In this document: positions 1 to 10,000 of the stretch, in pieces
Position numbering within the stretch: position 1 is the stretch's first letter
How the letters are laid out: each line of letters starts with the position of its first letter
Source: Prorocentrum cordatum
Taxonomy: Eukaryota; Sar; Dinophyceae; Prorocentrales; Prorocentraceae
Assembly (NCBI GenBank): GCA_963575745.1
Contig: CAUYUJ010017893.1
Location: forward strand, 236,046-298,045
DNA length: 62,000 bases
Reading direction: 5' to 3'
Program-made: the position numbers and the translations under genes
Notes under the pieces: model-generated
Database searches by the model: none
What the model was told of the DNA's origin: nothing
Seen by the model: the letters and a program-made list of their open reading frames with translations, nothing else

Positions 1-150
1 CTGGCTAGGTGTCACTGTTTGAGTCGACGACGTGGTACTCGTTGCCATCGTGGCCGACGCCAGCGTGAGTGTGGATGCCTGGGCAAGCGTGGCTTCCCCC
101 ACGCATACGGGCGACGTTTCCGAAACCGTGACGCCGCAACGCATGGGTGG
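1..150 (-). CDS. candidate Ser/Thr-rich exon, cut by the window edge
   Basis: The minus strand reads openly from about 150 to the edge as a Ser/Thr/Ala-rich segment (for example LAQASTLTLASATMATSTT) with mostly G/C third positions. The composition matches the Ser/Thr-rich tail of the protease exon that ends between 2.6 and 2.9 kb on the same strand. I infer it may be the next downstream exon of that gene, a mucin-like linker that continues outside the window. I see no domain motif and no certain splice sites. It could also be an unrelated exon. Confidence 0.3.
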
Positions 151-229
151 ATTAAATCTGCATGTTTAAATTATGCGTCGTGTTCCATCAGCACTGCGTG
201 AACGATCCTCCTACGCTCGAAGACGTCCA

Positions 230-700
230 AGATGGCCTCAAGATGTCGCAAGAGGCTCCCGAGGCGCCCCAAGAGGCCTCCAAGGTGTCTCCCAAAAGGG
301 CCCCCGAAAGCAAAACTCATGGATGTTGCTTGAGTGTTTGGAAAATTTTGGCGGTTTCGCCTTTTCGGCTTTGCGAGGCTTCATACGGCCCAAACGGCCC
401 ACAAGACCACCCCAACACGGCACAAGAGGCCTCCAAGAGTTCCCCAAACGGCCTAAGAGCGCCACAAGACGGCCAAAGATGCGCCCGAGATGTGCCCAAC
501 ATGTGCCAAGAGGGTCCCCAGACGGCCCCAAAGGGGCCCCAGGGAAGGAACACGAACTGAAAATCCGAGCCTTTCGCCCCAAGGGGCCCCCAGGAGGCCC
601 CAAGAGGCGCCCAAGAGGCCCCAAGAGCCAAAAGGCCCCAGGAGGCCCCCAAGAGGTCTCAAAAGTGCCTTCAAGAGGCCCCCGAGAGGCTCGGTGGCGG
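230..700. repeat. degenerate CCAAGAGGCCCC array
   Basis: Short units around CCAAGAGGCC and CCCCAAGAGG recur with irregular spacing over about 450 bases. The same motif returns at 8800-9240 and, weaker, at 22130-22640. Open frames over it in several phases are shadows of the repeat. Confidence 0.6.
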
Positions 701-1640
701 GACTTGCCGTAGGCAGCTGGATATATTGCGGGTGCCCTTTGGAAGCCCCAAGTTCTCAGCTCGCGACGTTCGCGGCCGCTCCCGGGCTGCCCACGGCATC
801 CCTAAGAGGGCCCCTCTCCAACGTTCCCCCAACGGTTTCCCCCAGTCGGGGGAAGACACAATCCACTCGCGCGACCACGCTTGCGCTGGACTTTTTACGG
901 CACAATCGTTTCCACAGGGCGGGGGGTGGCAATGCCTCGCCATGGGTGTCTTCCCCCGCCGCCCCCGCAACCTGCCAACATGGTGCTTGGCGTGCCAGAT
1001 GGTAAAACACGTGTTTGCCCTTCGGCGAGAATCCCGCTGGCTCTCGAACCAGCTTGCAGGCCCCACACAAAGCCGCACAAGAAGCCCTTCATGCCCAGGA
1101 ACGTCCGCCCCGATGCAGGCCCGGCCCCAGGTGACCTCCAATGCGGCCCGAAATGATCCCAGGATGGCGGCAATCCGGCCCGAGGGGATCCCACGACGCC
1201 ACAAGAGGATCCCCCAAGCAGGGTCACAAGAGGCAGCACTTCATTGTAGGTGTGCTCTTGTGCTTGGCCCATTTGTGAATCTCGCGTTCTCGGTCTGAAG
1301 CGAGTCCAAGATGGCCCAGGCCATGAATACTGAGCCAAGGCGGTCCAAAGAGGCCCCAATATCACCCCAAGACGGCTACCGAGGGCCACAAGGCAGCCCA
1401 AGAAAACCCACATACAGCCCGAGGACCTGGAAAAACTTGAGGATCTCTCGTTCTGAGCGTCTTCGCGTCGTGAGGTCGCCAGCCCAACGACCCGGCCCTT
1501 CAAGAAGGGCACCACTGCTGTGTGGCTAAAACTGTCGGGTTGGAGGAGGTTTCGGGCCGAACGACGTGTGTCTGCTCACGAAGGCTTCCAAGTACGTTCA
1601 AAGGGCGCAGGCAACCGGATGTGACTGGGTGATATTCACC
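700..1640. other. no supported gene
   Basis: I see no exon I can defend here. Weak remnants of the CCAAGAGG-type units appear near 1180-1400. Confidence 0.4.
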
Positions 1641-1880
1641 TCCTCACTCTTCCGGGTCGTCGGGCTGGCGACCTGGTCTTCAAGACTGTACGTCTCGTGG
1701 TCTTCGGACTCCTTCCCCCCCCCCGTCAGCTCGTTTTCAAGGCTTCGCGTACCGAGATCCCCAGCTCGACGACCCGATGTTCACAGCTTCCCTCTTTTTC
1801 AGGTCGTCGAGCTGGCGACCTGGTCTTCAAGATTCTACGTCCCGAGGCCTTCGGATTCTCTCCCCCCCACCCCCGTCGGC
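1640..1880 (+). repeat. two-copy direct repeat, unit about 65 bp
   Basis: The segment with GGCTGGCGACCTGGTCTTC near 1669 returns with small changes near 1813. The sequence between them is a weaker relative. Confidence 0.55.
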
Positions 1881-2046
1881 CCCCCGAGTCGATCCCCGTG
1901 TCACGAGCACGAGGTGGCCGAGTCTTTCCTCGTCAGCGGTAGGAGCGACGCAGGGCCTCGATCTACGATCACATCTGTGGCAATTCCACAACATCAGAGA
2001 GGGTGCAGCATCGCAATGTGGTGGAGAAGGGCAGGAACGCAAGGAT

Positions 2047-2205
2047 AGGGTTAGGTGGGCATGTCCTCGTACACGTGGATACTGGAAGAAAAACTGCTGA
2101 TAGCGAAACAAGACCCCAAAACAATCAAAAAGAGAAGGAAAATTGCCCCCAGACTACTTCTTGACTATTTTTGAGCATTCCTCCTGCAGAGGGTCATGCC
2201 CGACT
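2047..2205 (+). mobile_element. family A inverted-repeat element (degenerate copy)
   Basis: The left end TTAGGTGGGCATGTCCTC and the right end GGTCATGCCCGACTGAA are inverted copies of each other. The conserved core CCCCCAGACTACTTCTTGAC lies in between. The element is about 160 bp with no coding capacity, and lies just beyond the protease exon. Confidence 0.65.
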
Positions 2206-2620
2206 GAAGCATAGGTGGAAGGCGAGGGGCGGGGTGACGGCAGGGAGACAGCACAGCACTTTACGCACGCACGCCTCCACTTCAGCAGCCTCCACGTATT
2301 GAGAGTTACACCCTGGGACGATCTTAATCAGAGGACGAAACCGAGGGCTTCAAGCTGGCTGTTCGAGGGAACGGCCTGCTTGGGCAGATCGGTCCGTTTG
2401 CTCCACCGGCGTCCCCTCTCTTTGTCTGCCTCATGCTCCTTGGCCACCTCCCTTCCTCCAGCATGGCCGGTTGAACCAGCATTCCAGGCCCAATATTGCC
2501 CCTCCCTCCCTCCTTCTCGCACATGGCAACAGGAGGGGCAAGATCAATTCACGTCGACACGGGATATCGGATCGAGTCGGAATCTGCCTGGGATCCAGCC
2601 GCATCGGCACAAAGCCGGAA
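2206..2620. other. no supported gene
   Basis: Unique-looking sequence between a family A element and the longest possible reading frame of the protease exon. I see nothing certain in it. Confidence 0.35.
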
Positions 2621-4024
2621 TCAGAGCGGATCGGTCGCTCCAGGATGCACAAAGGACGTCATGCAGGCATCGGGGCGCATCGGATCGTCGGAACACCGGA
2701 ACAGGATCGGACCGAGCCCCGCCCGAGATCGATATGTCGTCGGATGGACGAGATGGGTCCTGATGGGGGGAGGGGGAGTGTGGGACTTGTGGGAGGCGGG
2801 AAGGAAGGGCGAGGAGGGGGGGGGAGGAGAGGTGGTGTGCGCCGCGGTGGTGCTGCTGCCCCACGTGCTGCTGCCCGACATGGTGCTCGACTCGGCAGCG
2901 GTGGTCGCAGGTGCCGCCCCACCGCCACAGGCACAGCACATGTCCGATGTCGTGAAATCCGAGTCGTCGTAGTAGGGCGACTGGAAGCACTGAAACGGGA
3001 GCAGGTCAAAAAGCTGACACTGCGACCCGAACAGGTTGGTCGCTCCAGAGTGCGTGTCCTCGCACGCAGCCGTCGGTTCTGGCGCGGACGTGGGAGCCGG
3101 CGTCGGGACAGTCGCTGAAGGAGCCGGCGTCGAGGGCAGCTCTATGTTTAGTGACACGGTGGTCCATCCGCCGCCGCAATACACCAGCCAGGAGGTCGAC
3201 CCTGTAGGCAGCACCATGTCGGTGTTCGCCTGAAGTGCGTTGATGTGGCAGTCGGAGCCGAGATTACCCGAGGCAGCAATGTCGGGCAACTCGTTGTCGA
3301 ACACCCACATGGCCGCGAAGGTGTCGCCATTGCACGCCAAACTCGGCTCGTGGTAGATGTACACCGCGCCGGACTCGTGCTCGTAGTACGGTCGACCAGA
3401 CTCAGTGCCAACCGGCTGCTTCGTGTACACGCCGTTCAGGTGCTGCGCCGAGCTGCACGAGTTGCTCACCTGGAGCGTGCTCGGCCCTGGCGCCTCCGGA
3501 GCAGGCTCGGGCATTGCTGGCGCAGGCGTCGGCGACGCCTCCGGAGCTGGCACGGGCGTCGCCACAGTGCAGGATTCACACTCACTGCACACCTGACTGG
3601 CCAACATGCCCGAAGCCCCGTCCATGTCGATGCCGCACCAATGGTGGTTGCTCGATCCGTGTGCGTACGTGTCGCAGCCTCCGTAGCCAGCGTCGAACGC
3701 CGATGAGTTGCCAGAGCACGCGACGGGACTGGTGGAGGCAAGGGAGACGTGATAATCGATCCAGCTCCTGGCGGAGAAGACTCGCGACCAGACCCCTGGG
3801 TAGGCGTCGTGCGCGCAGCCCACGCCCCACGAGGTGGCCCCGTGGACCACGTAGCTGCCGCCCGACTCGCACACGAGGGGCCCGCCGCTGTCTCCCTGGC
3901 ACGCGTCCACCACGCTGCCGCCGGCCAGCGCGCCGATCGCGCACAACATGTTTTCGGTCACGGCGTAGCTAGAGCCAGAGAAGAGCGCCGCGCAGTCGTC
4001 GTGGCTGAAGGTTGTGACGCTGGC
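2621..4024 (-). CDS. protease exon 4: catalytic Ser half plus C-terminal modules
   Basis: It starts at 4024 after an AG, in frame with exon 3 (QEA joined to SVTTF). It holds the S1 C-terminal half: [21 protein letters not shown] (about 3875-3905), TSWGVGCA, and the final YPGVWSRV helix region. Downstream are a module with CSG...[11 protein letters not shown]...WCGIDMDG...CSEC, a linker of Pro/Ala/Thr, a module with [18 protein letters not shown], a second Pro-rich linker, and [13 protein letters not shown]...[19 protein letters not shown]. The residues after about 2900 turn into Ser/Thr-rich and then unlikely sequence, so the exon probably ends between 2820 and 2900. Third positions are nearly all G or C. 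Confidence 0.9.
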   Translation of the reverse strand, partial: ASVTTFSHDDCAALFSGSSYAVTENMLCAIGALAGGSVVDACQGDSGGPLVCESGGSYVVHGATSWGVGCAHDAYPGVWSRVFSARSWIDYHVSLASTSPVACSGNSSAFDAGYGGCDTYAHGSSNHHWCGIDMDGASGMLASQVCSECESCTVATPVPAPEASPTPAPAMPEPAPEAPGPSTLQVSNSCSSAQHLNGVYTKQPVGTESGRPYYEHESGAVYIYHEPSLACNGDTFAAMWVFDNELPDIAASGNLGSDCHINALQANTDMVLPTGSTSWLVYCGGGWTTVSLNIELPSTPAPSATVPTPAPTSAPEPTAACEDTHSGATNLFGSQCQLFDLLPFQCFQSPYYDDSDFTTSDMCCACGGGAAPATTAAESSTMSGSSTWGSSTTAAHTTSPPPPSSPFLPASHKSHTPPPPIRTHLVHPTTYRSRAGLGPILFRCSDDPMRPDACMTSFVHPGATDPL

Positions 4025-7000
4025 CTCGGCAGGAGGAGTCTCAGGAGGTAGAAGGACGCGCACCTACACGGATCCTTGCCAGGCCTATCCTGGGCCGAGG
4101 ACCGTTGTACTTGGATCACCGCGGCGTTTGCCAAGGACGTACGGGAGTTATACGTGGATGCCAGTGTGGCTTATAGATGGCCGTGGGGAAGATCCGAGCA
4201 TAGTCGGCTTCGCCTGCTCAGCGGAATCGTCGGACCCACCCAGACCACGCAGGGGGCAGCTCTGACCCACTCATGCGCTAGGTTTGGCCAGACAGGACCC
4301 GCCTTAGCATAGCTCCTTATCCACTCAGCAGCCCCGCAGTAATCCAGGTAGGAGGACGCACACCTACACTTGGGTAGGGCGTGTCCCCCTACAGGCGGAT
4401 TTTGGACGACATATCACAAACACTCAAACACATACCACACAAATGCTCAAAAATACGCAAGAAGTAATCCCCCTACTATTTGCTGACTATGCTTGAATAT
4501 TCTCCCTGTAGAGGCACAGGCCCGACTTAAACCTACACCGATCCTGGCATGGTCAGGCACATCCTGGGCTGAGGATCGCTGTATAGGGCTCCCGCTGCTC
4601 GGCTCGGGGGGCGTCAGCTGACCACCCCATCGATCCTGACCGCGCCCATCCTGGGCCCAGGATCGGTGCATAACCTTTTTGCGCATGTGCTTATTCCTTT
4701 CTCTCACTCTCTGTCTCTCTGTCTCTCTCTTTCGCCCTCTCTGTCTCTATCGTGTATCTCTCTGTATCTGTGTATATGTGTAGATGTTTGTGTATATATA
4801 TACACATCAGTACTGCTCTCTCTCTCTCTCTCTCCATATACATCTCTCCCACTGTCTTTAGGACCGGGTGCGTCAGTCACCCACTGGTGCTTGTGCGCCG
4901 CCGCATACGGCTTCTGCGCCCCTGGCTTCCCAGGGGGGGATGTACGCCGATCCTGGGCCCAGGATCGGCCAGGCCACGTCAAGGGGCCCTGGGACACACA
5001 AATAGATACACACAAATAAGAGGATTCCCAATATGCTCCCATAATTTCTGAGTTGTTGTCTTCCCCCCCACTTCCCATATTTTCCTATATTTTCCTGGGG
5101 ATCGACGATTCATTGTGTCTGTGTGCTTCTTTCCCTCGAAGCTTCCTCCTGTAGAGGGACGGGCCCGACTCGAACCTAGATCGAAAGCGCCCACTGTTGG
5201 GCAGTGGACTTTTCGCTCCAGATGGGCGACGCCCGCGGCGGCACCGAGAGCGAGTCCTGCTCAGCATGGACTGCTGTCGGTCTTCGTCCCCAATTCTTGG
5301 ATGAACCATAAAAGCATCCCAAACCATTTGGGAGGGGACCTAAATTTGGAGGGTGAAATCAGGGATAGGGGCTCTTCCCTGCAGAGGTATCGAACCAAAC
5401 CGCACATAATTATTATCCCTATTTCAAAGATGGGGACCTCAGTGAGGCCACGTCTTCACTGTTATTTGGGTTAGTGGCTTATTTGATGCTCGATGATTAT
5501 TTCCGAGACGAGGTCGGCGCCTCCATAGGGTACGCGTCATGCCTGCGCAAGCTTGGCGGCGCGCACAAGGGAGCAGGGGGAGGGGGGGAAGGAGGAGGTC
5601 GCCTCTTACAAAGGAGGCTGGAACTACATCTATTGACATGGCCCACGCCTTCTGAGAAGCAGGGGTGCTTCTAAGAAGCATTCCCCCCTCCCCCTACCCC
5701 CTACCCCCCCTCTGCGCGTGAAACTTCTACTGAAACCTCCTCCTCTCTACGCCGACGTCGCCGCTGCATCGCAAGCATCGCCGATGCGTCTACGATGCAT
5801 CGCCGATGCGACGCGATCCTTCGACCCCATCTACTCGGACCCCATCTGGGAGGCCTGGACTGTCGTTGTCTTCTTCTCCGAACCTCAAGTCGGGGGACAC
5901 CACAGGACACCACGGCAAGACACCCCGGGCCACCGCGCGCCCGCCGGGGGCGGAGGGGTGGCCTACTGCATCCAAATCGCCGTAGAGACGGCGGGGTTAG
6001 TCCTCTCGAGGGCCCACGTAGCTTTGCCTCGCCCGCACGCACGAGACGAGCACGAAACCGTCCCCAGAGTACTTCTGAACCATTCTTGAATAGTCTTAGA
6101 TTGGGCGTGTGCCCCTATAGGCGGATGTTGTAAGACAAATAACAACTAGTCAACACATACTCGAACATAGTTAAACCATACTCCAATGATACCGAAGAAC
6201 AACACCAATCATACTGTTGTTTTACGGCTATAAGACTATGGGGCTACAAAGCTATAGGGCTATAGGGCTATATGGATGTAGGGCTATAGGATTAAAGGGC
6301 TATAGGGCTATAGGGATTTAGGGCTGTAGGGCCATAGGGCTGGAAAACTGTAGGGCTATGGGGCTATGGGGCTGTAGGGCTAATTATGGGGCTATAGGGC
6401 TCTTAGGGATATTAGGGCTATAGGGCCATAGGGCCATAAGGCTATATTGCTATAGGGCTATACGGCTATTGGGCACCCGGACACCCCCGGGCACCTCCGG
6501 GCACCTTCGGGCACCCCCCAAGCACCGCGGGCACCCGGGCACCCCCGGGCACCTGGGCCGGCAACCGAAATCGGCGACGCACCTCACCTCACCATGTGAA
6601 TCCGCTGGGACCCCTGCAGAGGCAAGCTCTGATTGGGGAACAATCGTCCCCAGACTATTTTTGGACAGCTTTTGAATACTCTTCCTGTAGAGTCGGGAGC
6701 GGCCAAGAGGGGGGTGTCCAAGAGGGGGGGGTGCAAATCATGACCGGCGGCATGTGCGCGGCCCAGCTGGGGGGCCAGGGACGTAATGGAATAAGAAGAG
6801 GCGCCATGAAATCTGGGGAAATATCATGGCCCCCGCCATGATACCCCCCCCCCTAGTCATCACCCCCCTCTTTTCCGCCCCCGATAGAGGGACAGGCCCG
6901 ACTTACACTTACGAAAAGCTCCCCTGCGGAGGCACATGCCCGACTTCACAGAGCCGAGCCTCCTGGAGCACGGAGGGCTGCACGCCGCCCGCCGCGAGGG

Positions 7001-10000
7001 TGCCCCAGCCAGTGATCCAGCAGGCCGCGCCCGGGGCGACGTGCTCCGTGGGCAGGCAGGCCGGGGCGATGCAGCCGCCGAGGGGCGCCGGGGAGGCGAG
7101 CTCCTGGCACAGACCCCCTCGCGTGGTGAGAGAATCACGAAAGGAGAAGTTGCGCAGTGTTCGCCCTCTGGGCCCAGAGCCCTCGCCGGGCCTCGGGAGC
7201 GGCCAGGAGCGACCCCGGGGGTTGCGGCATGGAAAAAAAAAAAACATGACGTCGGGGGTCTGTGGGGGGATCCCTGAGATCCTGGCGCCTCAGTGCTTTC
7301 GGGCTGGGCCTCCCTTGGGCGTCGCTGGCTCCAGTGGCGGTCTATTCGTGGGGGAGGAAGGTGTGCACGCTTCGGGCCCGAGGGCCTCTGGGCCCCCAAA
7401 GGGGCCTCTAGGCTAGAGGCCCACTTTAGGGGCCATAAAAGGGCCCCTTTCGAGGCCCCAGGGGGGGGGGGGGATTTTCTTCTGCAGTCCCCACTGCCGC
7501 CCCATGTCTCGTCCCCGCCCCATCGCTCACGCGACGCCCAACTGATCGTCAAATTTCGGGTTCTAGGGCCTCACAGAACGATCCGGCTTTGATGGGGTGG
7601 GTCCCAAGGGCTCTGGTCGTGTTTTTTTCGCGATGTCTAATTTCAGTCGCGCCGTCGGATCACAAGGATTGTTAAGGGCTTCGGCTCGCGATGGTGCGTC
7701 CGCGATTTCTCCAGATGTACCTATACATCTTTGGGTGCCGAATTACCACGCTTTACTTGAGATTGCGCCGACTCGATTTACTTGGCTTGGTCCCCGCAAG
7801 TTGATTGGAGAAGAGTCGTCAAGCCCGCCCTCACGGAGCGGAAGAGGAGCCATTTAGGAAACCATGTGTGGAAAGCATCGCCAGAAAAGGCCCAAAACCT
7901 GTCAACCCTGCTCCAAATGCACACACACACACACTGAGCGCAGGATTGAACCGGATCAGATGGAATTCAACGAGATGGTGACAGGTCGAGTGGCCGGTTT
8001 CCGACACTGGATATGCCAACGCCGATGCTGCATATAACCTGCCAGCAATCCCACCAGCCCTTTGGGCCAAGGTGGCCTGGCGACTTCTTTCGTCGTTCCC
8101 CTTCCAAGAACCTCTTCCCTTCCCAGAGCGAAGGATTGCAAAACAACGAAGGATTGCAAAAAGAAGGATTGCAAAAAACGAAGGATTGCAAAAAAACCTT
8201 CGAAGGGTTTTTGTTGCAATCCTTGTTTTGTTTTGCAATCCTTCGAGGGAGGTTTGCGTTCATCCCCTCTCGCTGAAGCTTTTTTGTCAGGGCGACCAAG
8301 GTTGCCCAACACGGCTCCAGGAGGGCCTCCGACGCTCCCAGATGGCCTCCGAGATGGCTCAAGACAAGAGACATTCCCGGGACGAGACTTTGTTCTGGGC
8401 CCGGAGCGACAGTTTGAAGTCTTGAGCAGACGCGTAGGGGGATAACCTCCGTCGGATCCAATGAAAAACGCGCGGATCTAATTTTGGTGTTGGTTTCTGT
8501 TTCGGTGGATCCGACTTTCGTCCGCGCGGCTCCGATTTCGGATATTCTGGATCCGCGTCTGGTATTGTTTTGCTTTACGGCGGATGCGATTTCTACCCCG
8601 TTGCTCCCATCAACTTCCGCGCGCGCGCGGGCCCACTCAACATGAATGCATCACTCTCCTCCCGGTTGCTGCACGCAGCTCGTCCAGACGCCCTCCGTTC
8701 GGCGGCGCTTATGTTATCTCGCGGTCTCATCATCGCCGTTTTCACCTCAAAAAGAAAATTTCCCCCTGCGCAAGCAAGTAGCTTCCGACATATCTCGAAG
8801 AGGCCCGACGAGGGCCACAAGACGGTTCCAAGTGCTCTCGGAGCCCCCTCAAGACCCCCAAACAGGCATACCTCTTTCAAATACCTAAGCAACTCCATGA
8901 CTTATTGCCTTCTCGCCTTGTCGCTTCCAATGCGTTCTGGAGGTCCCAAGATGGCCCAAACATGGCCCAAGAGAGGCCCAAGAGGGGCCCAAGAGGCCGC
9001 CCAGAGGGCCCCAAGAGCCCCCAAGAGCTCCCAAGAGCGCCACAAGAGGGCACCAAGAGCACCCCAAGGGACGACTTTGATCGACAGCTTTCAAGACGGC
9101 CCTAAGATGCCCTCCAGGGCTTTCAGGGGCCCCAAGAGGGCTCCAACAGGTCCATAAGAGGGCCCCAATACCCCTCAAAGAGCACAACGAGGACCCCAAG
9201 ATCCCCCCACAGATTCCCAAGAGGGCTCAAAGAGGCGATCTTGAAGGCTGTCCTCGTCCTCGTCACTGCCCTCATTCTCCTCGTCCTCGTGACTGCCCTC
9301 ATCGTCTTCCTTTTCCTTTCCTCCTCTTCCTCGTCGTCGTACCGCTGGATTCGCCTCGAAATCCTCGTCAGAACGCACCCCAGGAGAGGCCCGGGGAGTA
9401 GCGCTATTGGTACCTCTTGGGTTCCCCAAGAGCGGCCATGCGCAAAGAATGACCTCTTGCGCGCGGCTTGCCAACCGTTGCGCGCGGTGCCACGGTGGCG
9501 ACCCGCGTGCTTGGGTCCAGCCGCCCCCTCGCCCCCCGAAAGCGGCGCACCAATAAGGTCCATCTGGCGAAGCACCAGTCTCTAAACAAACGCGTTCCCC
9601 CACTCGCAGAGGAACTGCTCGCAATTGGCCTGGATCCGCCGCCAGGCATCTACGATCTCCTACTACAGAAAGCCATGGTTTTCTTCTCGGACGTCTGCGA
9701 GCAGGCACTCTGCGGGTCGCGGAACGCGCTCGGCGGTTCCCTCTCACGCGAAGCCGAGAACAGCTTTCTGCGTCGGCGGCGAGGCAGAGTTGACCACAGA
9801 AGCAATACAGTGCGGGCGCGGCCGCAAGAAACCCTCGCAAGAAACCCTCGCCCTGACAACCCTTGCCCTGACAACCCTCGCAAGAAACCCTCGCAAGAAA
9901 CCCAGCCCTGACAACCCGCGCGCGAGGTACACCTCCACCCTGAACGCAGCAGCTCCAGCAACGGCTGCGGGAAGTCACTGCACAGCGCGAGGAGCGAAGA

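Larger units (their letters stand above)
4025..6959 (-). other. protease intron 3 (GC-AG), repeat-filled
   Basis: The donor GCTCGG follows codon GAG and the acceptor GCCGAG precedes GCC AGC. The boundaries lie in a short direct repeat, GAGGCT against GAGGCC. A family A terminus begins 11 bases inside the donor. The intron also holds copies of families A, B, G, H and I. Confidence 0.75.

Noticed and set aside
173-712. 179-codon basic open frame at the left end
   Set aside because: It follows the CCAAGAGGCCCC units; other phases over the same DNA are equally open.
2621-2830. C-terminal 70 residues of the long protease exon frame
   Set aside because: Sequence loses protein character after the Ser/Thr-rich part; probably intron read-through, so not described as a domain.
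6222-6480. Telomere-like TAGGG array
   Set aside because: The unit is GGGCTATA, not TTTAGGG; it is internal and bounded by family A ends.
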